From Aphidius gifuensis (taxonomy: Eukaryota > Arthropoda > Insecta > Hymenoptera > Braconidae): a DNA stretch of 64,000 bases. The notes under the pieces are model-generated. The model saw nothing but the letters and a program-made list of their open reading frames with translations, did not search any database and was not told where the DNA came from. The stretch lies in NCBI RefSeq assembly GCF_014905175.1, contig NC_057792.1, forward strand, positions 372,001 to 436,000, written 5' to 3'. Within the stretch, counting starts at the first letter, position 1; every line of letters begins with the position of its first letter. Shown here piece after piece: positions 51,285 to 61,158 of the stretch. The translations under genes were made by a program, and so were the position numbers.

Positions 51285-51404
51285 TTTTATTTATATATAA
51301 CTAAAAATATGATGAAATACAACAAATTTTATTATTATTTTAATATAACATATATATTATTTAATTTTATATTTTTATTATTAACTATAGTTTTGAACAA
51401 AAGC

Positions 51405-51471
51405 TGACCAGTAGCTGATAAAATAAAATTAAAAAAAATATAAAATGTTGATTTTATCAGCTAGCTGGTCA
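51405..51471. repeat. Hairpin with about 20-bp stem
   Basis: TGACCAGTAGCTGATAAAAT at 51405 pairs with ATTTTATCAGCTAGCTGGTC at 51451 (one-base bulge), with a loop of roughly 27 nt. It lies about 300 nt upstream of the first secreted gene. It could be a cis element of that gene or a small insertion. Confidence 0.6.
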
Positions 51472-51774
51472 TTAGAGATATTTTTTAATAGATAATGAGA
51501 CAAGGTCATTAAAAAAATATTGAAAAGATTTATATAAAAATTTGATGATTATAAATTAGAAAAAAAAAATATATATTATTAAAATAAAAATAATATTTAA
51601 ATTATAAAACACATTTAAAAAAAAAAGAATTTAATATGGCCACTGCTCACAACCCCTTAATAAAAAAAAAAAAATTTCTTATTTTTATAAATTTTTATTA
51701 AATTTAAATATTGTTTCTTTTCCAGCTAAATGTGTATGGACTACATGAATTTTACTACAAACTATAAAAAAAAA

Positions 51775-52492
51775 ATGAGACCAATTATTTTCGGAGTAGT
51801 TGTTGTACTAGTACTCGGTATGCAAAATTTTTTTTTTTTTAAATAACAGCCATCATTATTATTAGAATTCTATGAGTGTAAAAAATATTTTTTCTGATTT
51901 TTTTTTTTTTTAATTTTTAATGTCAGCAACCATCACCGAATCAGCTCCAGTAGATAAAGCTGAGATATCATCAAAAAGTGAACTTGATCTAATTCAAGCT
52001 ACAAAATCATCAAGAGAAGAACTGGATATTATCAAGAAACACCAGGACCATTTGTGGAATGAAATTGTATACTACAATGTGAGCTATGCTGATTACTATA
52101 TGAATGATATAGAAGAGCAAATAGTAAATACATTACTAAAAAATGAAAATTCAAATACAATAAATTCTATAATAAATCATATAGAAATATTAAAAAAAAA
52201 AGATATAAAAAACGAATTTTTCATTAATTTAATGACAAAACTGTTAATAGCTGAAAAAATTGGACGTCGTGCTCCATATGAAGTAGAGGACATTATTCTA
52301 AATTTAGAAAGAATGTACGCTGATAATATCTCCGAGCCCAACTTTTTTACTTTTGTTGGGCGCTGGATTTACGATTCAGCAAAAAGCGTTTCACGATTTC
52401 TTTTCCCTTACTTGAATCAATTATCTTACGTCCAAAAACCGGATGGAAGTGCTTCTATATCTTTTAATTTCAATGGGAAACCAAAACTTTAA
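51775..52492 (+). CDS. Secreted protein of unknown family (paralogue 1, 202 aa)
   Basis: Two exons: 51775-51817 codes for MRPIIFGVVVVLVL plus one base, and 51927-52492 starts CAACC after ATGTCAG. The mature start follows a clear signal peptide (cleavage probably near TITESA-PV). The rest is 180 residues rich in Glu, Lys, Asn and Ile, predicted mainly helical. It has no cysteines, an aromatic stretch (FTFVGRWIYDSAKSVSRFLF) and an extended tail SASISFNFNGKPKL. It is a diverged paralogue of the gene at 53466. The signal-exon/phase-1-intron layout and acceptor CAG-CAACC are shared. So is the pattern KKDIKNEFFINL…E.IG…E.ED.I..LE..YA, which corresponds to RKDVKNFLKNDFYIKL…KAIG. AATAAA lies at 52716. 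I do not recognise the family. Confidence 0.85.
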
Positions 52493-53465
52493 AATTATGT
52501 AATGTATTATTTACCAAAATTGTGTAATGTATTTTGCAATTTAATTTTTTTTTCTTATTTTACATTTTAAATTTATTGTATTTTATTTCGAATAGAAACA
52601 AATTTTACATATATCAGTTGAGACCATCTTGGTGGACCAGAATTTTGCGTTGGTTCATTATTTTAAAACTATAACAATGTATAATTAATATTTTTTAATC
52701 AATGTTTAAACACCAAATAAATATTCACTGCACCATTTAATCCACATGCAATTTTTTATTTTTCAAACATAGACAATATAAAAATTTAATTGTTAATTTT
52801 TCAGTTATACAGGGTGAAAAAAATAATAAAATAAATGAATGAATATAAAGTTTTTTCAAGTTTTTAGTTGTTAATCAATAATCATGATATTATGTACATA
52901 TAATACATGATTGTATACATTAAATTAAATTAATTATAATAAATTACAAGCCTAATACTGCCAATAAAAATTGAAACTCATATGACAAATGACAATAAAT
53001 TTCGAGACAGGTTGCTCCAGTATTTTACCTAAATTTGTGATATATATTTAAAAATACGCCAATATGGAGCTTATACTTTAGTGCAATTTGCGTGAATTTA
53101 AAATGTCCCTGTATTACTATAAATGTCGTAGAAATAGAAAACAAAAATTCAATCCTGCAGGTAGAGCATTGTGTCCCATGGGAAATGCTTCTCTAAACTA
53201 AGTCTAACAAACTGGTTGTGATTATCTGAATAAACGTGTATAATGACAAGGAATGACACCCAGGGTTTGATGTTGTATTGAAAAATATGTCCTTGAACTT
53301 CCAAAAAAACTACGTCTGTTTTTAAGACAAGGATAAAAACTGTCAAATTGAAGGAAAAAAAACTCTGAGTCTTCTGACTTCTCAGTAGCAAATCTGCTCT
53401 ATCCGAGTAAAGTCACGCTTTTTTAACTATATTATTTAATTTTTTTTAATGAATAATTTGTTGTT
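52493..53465. other. Intergenic region between the two paralogues
   Basis: AATAAA at 52716 probably ends the upstream transcript. From about 53150 to 53400 the sequence is less AT-rich. It carries a chance-looking minus-strand open frame that resembles nothing I know. It may include the promoter of the next gene, but no TATA/initiator pair is evident. Confidence 0.5.
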
Positions 53466-54299
53466 ATGAATCGCATTATTATAATTGTGATTATATTATC
53501 AAGTGATATTTTTAAAGGTATTGTGAATTTTATAAATTATTAAATTAACGAGTATAAAAATCTATCTAAATTTGATCATTTAAAATATTAATTCGTGTAT
53601 TTTTCGAAAAATAATTCGAAATATAAATTTAAATTATAATTAATTATAACATTATTAATATATAATTGAGATATATATCAATAAATATTTCAATAAAAAA
53701 TTTAATTAATTATTATAATTATTGTTCCCAACATTATTATTGTTTAATTTTTTTTGTATGAATTATTGGACCATTATTACTCGCTATATAAAAACAACAT
53801 TTTCTACTTTTTTTTTTTGTTTTAATTTTTACTTTCAGCAACCGTTTTTGGAGAAAAATACGAAATACCAAGCAAGGATCAATTTGAGATGTTTAAAGAA
53901 CATTTAAAAGATCTAGGAACCTTCTGGAACTTTATAAACACTTTCTATATAAACTACGAACAACACCGACTAAATAATGTAGAAAAGTTTATCGTTAATA
54001 GTATCAAAAAATCAGAGGATTATGGATGGACTCACATGTTAATCAATAATATGGGGAGTTGTCTTAGAAAGGATGTAAAAAATTTTTTGAAAAATGATTT
54101 TTATATAAAATTATTAAAAGAAATTAAAATTCAAAAAGCAATTGGAACATACAGTGAATGCCAAATTGACGTGATAATTGATTGTCTGGAAAAAACTTAC
54201 GCTCGAATTAAGGAACCATCAAGGTGGATACCTTGGTTTAACATTCGGACTTTAAGCTGTTCAAAATTGTTCAATGTTTATCAAATCATTATCAAATAA
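53466..54299 (+). CDS. Secreted protein of unknown family (paralogue 2, 170 aa)
   Basis: Two exons: 53466-53517 codes for MNRIIIIVIILSSDIFK plus one base (signal peptide), and 53839-54299 follows TTTCAG. The mature protein starts around VFGEKYEIPS and is Lys/Ile/Phe-rich and helical. It has four cysteines (SC, EC, DC and SC) that the 202-aa paralogue lacks, and ends YQIIIK. Colinear similarity with the gene at 51775 is clear in the middle and C-terminal half (KDVKNFLKNDFYIKL, AIGTYSECQIDVIIDCLEKT). It has a shorter C-terminus without the SFNFNG tail. Its 3' flank, from about 54376, is repeated beyond the triple array at 60527. Function unknown; a venom, salivary or ovary-secreted factor would fit. 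Confidence 0.82.
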
Positions 54300-54375
54300 C
54301 TTTTTAAAAATTTTAATTTTTATTAACTGTAAATTAAATATGAATTAATTTTTTTTTTTTTATTTATCATTCAAA

Positions 54376-54810
54376 AGAATTGTTTGTTCTGATGTCCATT
54401 GAATAATGAACATTTATTTTTGCTATACAAATAATAATTCAATATGAATGTTATGCATAAATTACAGAATAATATAATTTCTCGAAATTATTTTAAAATA
54501 AACACAACATGTAGCCAAACAATTATTATTGTATATTGTCACATTAATATATAGCTATTTTTGTATAATTTTATTTTCAATGATAAATTTAAATTCAACA
54601 GTATACGAATATCTGTAAAATAATTTTTCTATTAAATTACAAAGCTCAAGAATGATTTGAAAAATAAATTCATATACTCATAATTCTTATAAGCAAAAAA
54701 TAAATCACTCCAGGAAATTTATTAACACATTTTTCCATGAAAAATTCAACAAAATAGAACGCACCAAACTGATCAAACAAATTTAACTATTTGACAAAAT
54801 TATATTATAT
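54376..54810. repeat. Direct repeat flanking the tandem array, left copy
   Basis: About 430 bp matching 60527-60965 in the same orientation. Shared landmarks are AAAATAAACACAACATGTA, TATTGTCACATTAATATATA, ACAGTATACGAATATCTGTA, CTCAAGAATGATTTGAAAAA and AGAACGCACCAAACTGATCA. Similarity is very high in the right two thirds. It is non-coding. The three tandem DUF1397-like genes lie exactly between the copies. Confidence 0.85.
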
Positions 54811-56033
54811 TAAGAACTGACTTTAATAGTATTGTTTTTTTAAATTGTCAACCAGGAAATAAGAAGTAACGATAACGATAAAATTTCAAAAAAATAACAA
54901 ATTAAATTTAATAGTATTAATAAAAAAAAAAAAAAAAAACAAAATAAATTTAAATAAATTTTATAATTGAAAATTAGTTTCTATAATAAATTTTAATTAT
55001 AAAATTTTTAAGGTAAATTTTTTTGTTAAATTTCCAACTATTGATATATTTACGTACACAAGCTATTAGCTTTATGGCATATGGCATTTTCCGAGTGTCT
55101 TTCATAGCTTGTTTTATTTGTTTTTCTTTTTTTTATATTTATATAAAATATTGTGTACAATCGATCGATCAGATTTATATGCCTTGGAAGAGGGTATTCA
55201 AGCAAGCATCCACTTAATTAGTTCACGCTAGAATTTTCATGAACTAACAGGGAGTATAACTATCACAAACCCCTATTTGACCCATCTCTAAATATTACCC
55301 GTATGACATTTTAATAATATTTTTTTATTTTTTATATCTCGTTAAAGACGCTCAGTCAATTTTTATTTAAATTATAAATTTATGTATGATTATTATTTGA
55401 ACATTTATCTTTTATATAAAATACATATATATGTTTTATGTTTATGGGTGATCAAAGCAAGAGCTAGTATACTAAAGACCATACTATAAAGTAATTTTTA
55501 TGAATATTTTTTTTAATTGATAAACTCTCAGACGAAATTGATTGATTTATTTCAATTCGATATTTTTGATTATTGTCCTGATATTCGAATAAATACTGTA
55601 ACCATAATATATTTTAATTCAAATCAAAAAACGAGAAAATAAAATTATTTTTCAATGTCATAAGCCAACAAGCCAACAAATTTAAAGAATTGTCATGCTC
55701 ATAAAAAAATAAATAATTTAAAATACTTTTTATGAAATAAAGACCCTGTGTACCCTAAGACCGAAGGACATCCTGGAACCTGTTTTTCCGTGGCTTGCAA
55801 AAATAAAGCAAACTATTAGCCTAACCATTCCTACTTAACTAGCCGTTTTCTCCAAGTTTCTCTATTGGTGTATTGTATTAAAAAAAATTTCCTTGAACTG
55901 GTGATCCAAGGGAGAGAATGGAAAAGGAAATTTAAATGTCTTTAGGGCCATCAGTCTAAAGTTTGCACTAGCCGTGTGCAGTAACGTGTTCAATTAAATA
56001 TATATAAATTAGCAAGTGTTTTAATTTTCTACT
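54811..56033. other. Upstream region of tandem copy 1
   Basis: No gene was seen. From about 55548 the sequence is the first copy of a spacer also found before copies 2 and 3 (see repeat entries). The block 55893-56033 is conserved before all three genes and is the likely promoter. It contains GGGCCATCAGTCTAAAG, CACTAGCCGTGTGCAGTAAC and TATATATAA just before the ATG. Confidence 0.6.
55893..56033 (+). promoter_or_regulatory. Conserved promoter block, tandem copy 1
   Basis: Nearly identical sequence precedes each of the three tandem genes (55893-56033, 57549-57687, 59169-59306). A possible initiator ATCAGTC at 55950 and a TATATATAA at about 55999 are seen. The TATA lies only some 35 nt from the ATG, so either the leader is extremely short or the real start is upstream. 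Strong conservation may simply reflect recent duplication. Confidence 0.4.
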
Positions 56034-57050
56034 ATGGCTTTCAACAGAGGAATTTTGATGCTTGCCATCATTGCTTTAACCAGTATTTTTGAAGGTATTG
56101 TAATTTATTAAATTATTTATTATTTGAAATATATTTTTTTTCAAATTTAATTTATATAATTTTAATGGAAGACAAAAAATAATTGTTTTTTTTTTCTATT
56201 CTGTATAGTCACGTGTCGACTTTCGGAGTGGAAAAATGAATTTTTAAATTTCACGTTCGTACGTAAGTGTGAGAAAAATCTAATCGAAGGAGAATTTGAT
56301 GATTTACTCAAATTTTCAATAAAAAACTTCGAAGAATGTGAAACTGGACCTAATTTCTCTCGATTACTTGAACGTGAAAAAAATGCAAAAGCTCCACTGT
56401 TCAGTGTTCCATCTGATTTTCCACTCGTTTGTAATGCTTCGCCTCATTACATGACATGTATTGAAAATTTTCTCAACAGTATACTCTTTTGTGAGAATCA
56501 ACCATCTCGGGATAGAAGAAATTTAATTACTGGAGCAATACGTTCATATGCTGGTTATTTGTGTTCAGAGGATGCAAAAAGACTTGCTGGTAAATATTTT
56601 ATGAAATAATATTATTACTTATAAATTATAATAACCAAAATATAATTTATTTTTTTTCAGTCTTGGTGAAAGAAAAAGATTGCATTAAAAAAAGCTACGA
56701 TGCTGCTAAATGTATTAATGGATTATTACCGGAACAAGAATTCCTTCATACACTGGAATTGTACAATAGAACGTAAGTAAAAAAAATAAATGAAAAATTC
56801 ATAATAATTCAATATTTTATAATATATATTTACTTTTATTTGTTACAGTTATGTTCCCAAAGTTGAAAAATGTGTGTTAAATATTTTTGATCAATGTCCG
56901 AGCACTGATCCTCTCTTTTCACCATCATCTAGTGCTCAAAAATTCATGACTGATTTTAAAAAATTAGCTGGTTCCATTTTTAACTTAGCTCAATCAACAA
57001 AGACCAATGATGGCCCTTGGGATACTATTTTTTTTGAGTTTGCTTTTTAA
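56034..57050 (+). CDS. Secreted Cys-rich protein, 27-kDa glycoprotein/DUF1397-like (copy 1, 251 aa)
   Basis: Exons are 56034-56094 (signal peptide MAFNRGILMLAIIALTSIFE), 56209-56589, 56661-56772 and 56849-57050. All borders are GT-AG and phases agree. The mature protein starts near VTCRLSEWKN and has eleven cysteines (TC, KC, EC, VC, TC, FC, LC, DC, KC, KC, QC). It ends IFFEFAF. The scattered paired cysteines, helical character and size resemble insect 27-kDa hemolymph glycoproteins (DUF1397). That assignment is by pattern only and is moderate at best. The gene is one of three head-to-tail copies with about 1.6-kb spacing. A conserved TTGATCAATAAA at 57165 is the polyadenylation signal. A role as a venom, salivary or hemolymph protein is inferred. 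Confidence 0.88.
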
Positions 57051-57687
57051 ATATCCATTAATTAAAATATTTTTTTTTTACTTTGTAAAGTATGTTTACA
57101 TTGTAAAATATATATAAAAAAAAAAAACAAAATGACAATTGAAAATGTCCTGGTAGAATTAAATTGATCAATAAAAAAAATTTTTTTTTTTAATAAAAAA
57201 TAATGATACACTCGTTTTCATTTATTTATTTATTTTAGAAATATTTAAAAAAAAATAGTCCTGGACAAAATGACAACTGATCTATTTTAATTCGATATTT
57301 TTGATTATTGTCCTGATATTAAAATGAATACTGTAACTATATATTATATTTTAATTCGAATAAGAAAACAGAATTTCAAGAAACACCCTGTGTACCCTAT
57401 GAAAACATGTAAAGGACTAAGATCAAAGGACATACTCAAACTGGTTTTCTATATGGCTTGCAAAAAAAAAAAGCAAACTGTTAGCAAGCATCTATACCTA
57501 ACTAGCAAAGTTTCACTCTTGGTCCATTGTATTAAAAAAAAGTTCCTTGAACTGGTAATCCAAGGGAGAAAATGGTAAAGAAAATTTAAATGTCTTTAGG
57601 GCCATCAGTCTAAAGTTTGCACTAGCCGTGTGCAGTAACGTGTTCAATTAAATATATATAAATTAGCAAGTGTTTTAATTTTCTACT
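57051..57687. other. Spacer between tandem copies 1 and 2
   Basis: Contains the end of transcript 1 (AATAAA at 57170). A spacer repeat follows from about 57283, with GATATTTTTGATTATTGTCC, AAACACCCTGTGTACCCTA and TTCCTTGAACTGG in order. The conserved promoter block is 57549-57687. The open frame across 57324-57578 is not conserved in the other spacers and is considered non-coding. Confidence 0.65.
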
Positions 57688-58705
57688 ATGGCTTTTAAAA
57701 AAGGAATTTTGATGCTTGCCATCATTGCTTTAACCAGTATTTTTGAAGGTATTGTAATTTATGGAATTATTTATTATTTAAAAGATATTTTTTTGTTAAT
57801 TTAATTCATATAATTTTAATGGAAGTCAAATAATAATTGTTTTTTTTTTCTATTCTCTATAGTCACGTGTCTACCCTCGGAGTGGAAAAATAAATTTTTA
57901 GATTCCTGGTTCATACATCAGTGTAAAAGAAATGAAAACGAAAAAGAATTCAATGCTATACTTAAATCTTCAATAAAAAACTTCGAAGAATGTGAAACTC
58001 GATTACTTGAACGTGGAGTGAATGCAAAAGCTCCATTGTTCAGTGTTCCATCTGATTTTCCACTCGTTTGTAATGCTTCGCCTCAATACATCACATGTGC
58101 TGAAAATTTTCTCAACAGTGTACTCTTTTGTGAGAGACAAGCATCTCGGGATAGTAGAAATTTAATTAGTGGAGCAATACGTTCATACGCTGGTTATTTG
58201 TGTTCAGACGATGCAAAAAGACTTGCTGGTAAATATTTTATAAAACAATATTATTACTTATAAATTATAATAGCCAAAATATAATTTATTTTTTTTTCAG
58301 CCTTGGTGAAAGAAGCAGATTGCATTGTAATAAGCACCGCTGGTGCTAAATGTTTTCATGAATTAATACCGGAACCACAGTTCCTTCATACACTGGAATT
58401 GTACAATAGAACGTAAGTTATATTTTAAAAATATAAAAAAATAAATAAAAAATTCATAATAATTCAATATTTTATAATATATATTTACTTTTATTTGTTA
58501 CAGTTTTGTTCCCAAAGTTGAAAAATGTGTATTAAATATTTTTGATCAATGTCCAAGCACTGATCCACTCTTTTCACCATCAACTAGTGCTAAAAAATTC
58601 ATGACTGATTTGAAAAAATTAGCTGGTTCCATTTTTAACTTAGCTTACTCAACAAAGACCATTAATAACCCTTTGGATACTGTTTTTTTTGAGTTTGCTT
58701 TTTAA
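57688..58705 (+). CDS. Secreted Cys-rich protein, 27-kDa glycoprotein/DUF1397-like (copy 2, 246 aa)
   Basis: Exons are 57688-57748 (signal peptide MAFKKGILMLAIIALTSIFE), 57863-58228, 58301-58412 and 58504-58705, with intact frame and splice sites. Compared with copy 1, exon 2 lacks 15 nt: ECETGPNFSRLLER has become ECETRLLER, an in-frame loss of five residues. The first 30 mature residues differ strongly (CLPSEWKNKFLDSWFIHQCK). All eleven cysteines are kept. The C-terminus is VFFEFAF. Introns are almost identical to those of copy 1, so the amino acid differences are recent. The polyadenylation signal TTGATCAATAAA lies at 58771. Confidence 0.88.
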
Positions 58706-59306
58706 ATATCCATTAATTAAAATATTTTTCTTTAGATTGTATGTACCGAAATGACAATTAAAGAATGAAATTGATCAATAAAAAAATTTTTTTTTTAATA
58801 AAAAATAATGATACACTTGTTTCCATTTATTTATTTACTTTGCAAATATTTAAAAAAAAAATAATCCTGGACAAAATGTCAATTGATTTATACCAATTCG
58901 ATATTTTTGATCATTGTCCGGATATTAAAATGAATACTGTAACTATATATGAATTATTCATGAATGATTATTCAAATGAGAAAGGAGATTTTAAAGAAAC
59001 ACTCTGTGCACCCTATGAACACATGTGAAAGATTAAGATCAAATGACATTCTCAAACTGGTTTCTTATGGCTTGCAAAAAAAAACAAACGATAAGTGAGC
59101 ATCCCTACCAAGCTATCTTCTCAAAGTTTTACTCTTATCTTGGTTCATTGTATTGATAAAAATTTTCTTGAACTGGTGATCCAAGGGAGAGAATGGAAAA
59201 GAAAATCTAAATGTTTTCAGGGCCATCAGTCTAAAGTGTGCACTAGCCGTGTGCAGTAACGTGTTCAATTAAATATATAAATTAGCAAGTGTTTTAATTT
59301 TCTACT
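58706..59306. other. Spacer between tandem copies 2 and 3
   Basis: AATAAA at 58777, then the third example of the spacer repeat (from about 58876) and the promoter block 59169-59306. A short open frame here (58765-59028) contains FDIFDHCPDI. This resembles the NIFDQCPSTD of exon 4 and may be a worn remnant of an older gene copy. Confidence 0.6.
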
Positions 59307-60349
59307 ATGGCTTTTAACAAAGGAATTTTGATGCTTGCCATCATTGCGTCAACTGGTATTTTTGAAGGTATTGTAATTTATTAAATTATTTATTATTTGA
59401 AATATATTTTTTTTTTAATTTAATTTATACAATTTTAATGGAAGACAAAAAATAATTGTTTTTTTTTTCTATTCTGTATAGTCACGTGTCGTCTATATAT
59501 ACTTCCGGGGTTGAAAAATAAATTATTAAATTCCGGGTTCATACGTAAGTGTGAAAAAAATCAAATCGAAGTAGAATTTAATGCTTTACTTAAATTTTCA
59601 ATAAAAAACTTCGATGAATGTGAAACTGGACCTATTTTCTCTCGATTAAGTGAACGTGAAAAAAATGCAAGAACTCCAATGTTCAGTGTTCCATCTGATT
59701 TTCCACTCGTTTGTAATGCTATGACTCATTGGATCACATGTGCTGAAAATTTTGTCAACAGTATACTCTTTTGTGAGAATGAACCATCTCGGGATAGAAG
59801 AAATTTAATTACTAGAGCAATACGTTCATACACTAGTTATTTTTGTTCAGAGGATGCAAAAAGATTTGCTGGTAAATATTTTATAAAATAATATTATTAT
59901 ACTTATAAATTATAATAACCAAAATATAATTTATTTTTTTTCAGTCTTGGCGATAGAAGATAATTGCATTACAAAAAGCATCGCTGATGCTAAATGTCTT
60001 AATGAAATATTACCGCAACCACGATTCCTTCATGTAATGGAATTGTACAATAGAACGTAAGTTATATTTTAAAAATATAAAAAAATAAATAAAAAATTTA
60101 TATTAATTCAATATTTTATAATATATATTTACTTTGATTTGTTACAGTTTTGTTCCCAAAGTAGAAAAATGTGTGTTAAATATTTTGGATCAATGTCCAA
60201 GTACTGATCCACTCTTTTCACCATCATCTAGTGCTAAAAAATTCATGACTGATTTTAAAAAATTAGCTGGTTCCATTTTTAATTTAGCTAATTCAACACA
60301 GACCTTTGATGAAGAATTGGATATATTTTTTTTTGAGTTTGCTTTTTAA
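59307..60349 (+). CDS. Secreted Cys-rich protein, 27-kDa glycoprotein/DUF1397-like (copy 3, 254 aa)
   Basis: Exons are 59307-59367 (signal peptide MAFNKGILMLAIIASTGIFE), 59482-59871, 59945-60056 and 60148-60349; all phases agree. Exon 2 is 9 nt longer than in copy 1, giving RLYILPGLKNK where copy 1 has RLSEWKNE. Amino acid changes are frequent (MTHWITCAENF, RAIRSYTSYFCSEDAKRFA, VLAIEDNCITKS), while the eleven cysteines and the IFFFEFAF end stay. Intron 3 is nearly identical to that of copy 2. The copy seems fully functional. Confidence 0.88.
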
Positions 60350-61158
60350 ATATCCATCAATTAAAATATTTTTTTTTTTTAGTTTGTAAAGTATGTTTAT
60401 ATTGTAAATTATACATAAAAAAGAAAAAAAACAAAATGACTATTAAAAATGTCCTGGTAGAATAAAATTGTAATATTAAAAAAAAAACGTTACATTTTAA
60501 ATATAAATTAATTTTCAAGAAAAAAGTTTGTTCTGATAAATTATAATTAATGAAAATGTCTCACGTAATAATTCAATATAAATGTTATGTAAATTATAAT
60601 AATAATAATTTCTCGAAACTTGTCTTTAAAAATGTATTTTAAAATAAACACAACATGTAACTATAAACAATACGATATTATTATTGTATATTGTCACATT
60701 AATATATAGCTATTTTTGTATAATTTATTTTCAATGATAAATTTAAATTCAACAGTATACGAATATCTGTAAAATAATTTTTCTATTAAATTACAAAGCT
60801 CAAGAATGATTTGAAAAATAAATTTATATACTCATAATTCTTATAAGCAAAAAATAAATCACTCAATGAAATTTATTAACACATTTTTCCATGAAAAATT
60901 CAATAAAATAGAACGCACCAAACTGATCAAACAAATTTAACTATTTGACAAAATTATAATTTACATTGTTAAAAACACTCATGTCTAATAAATTTAAAAG
61001 ATCACAAAAAATATCGAATTTACTGCTCGATAAATTAAACAACACAATAAATATTTTTCATTCAAATTATTTTGACAATAAACTATATATAAACAAGCTG
61101 GTAATTTTTTTTTTCATTTTAAAAATATCCATAACTAGATAGATAATATATTTTCAAG
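60350..61158. other. Intergenic region after the tandem array
   Basis: Non-coding. It is mostly occupied by the right copy of the flanking direct repeat (60527-60965). After it, an ACTATATATAAAC TATA-like box at about 61081 lies some 75 nt before the next start codon and may belong to that gene's promoter. Confidence 0.6.
60527..60965. repeat. Direct repeat flanking the tandem array, right copy
   Basis: Partner of 54376-54810, same orientation. It differs by small indels, for example an added CTTGTCTTTAAAAATG near 60620 and fewer T's near 60726. The right part, from TATTGTCACATTAATATATA on, is almost identical. Confidence 0.85.

Larger units (their letters stand above)
43261..51774. other. 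Rdl 3' flank and long intergenic region
   Basis: About 8.5 kb of AT-rich sequence between Rdl and the secreted-gene cluster. AATAAA at 43324 is a candidate Rdl polyadenylation signal. The region holds inverted repeats at 48198-48305, 50073-50345, 51215-51284 and 51405-51471. Possible minus-strand exons lie at 43783-43906, 47533-47582 and 49422-49471, each listed separately. No gene is firmly recognised. Confidence 0.5.

Noticed and set aside
53149..53391. Minus-strand 80-codon frame upstream of the 170-aa secreted gene
   Set aside because: No signal peptide, no splice partner and no recognised similarity; it probably covers promoter sequence.
57324..57578. 84-codon frame in the first array spacer
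   Set aside because: The same spacer in the other two units is interrupted, so the frame is not conserved.
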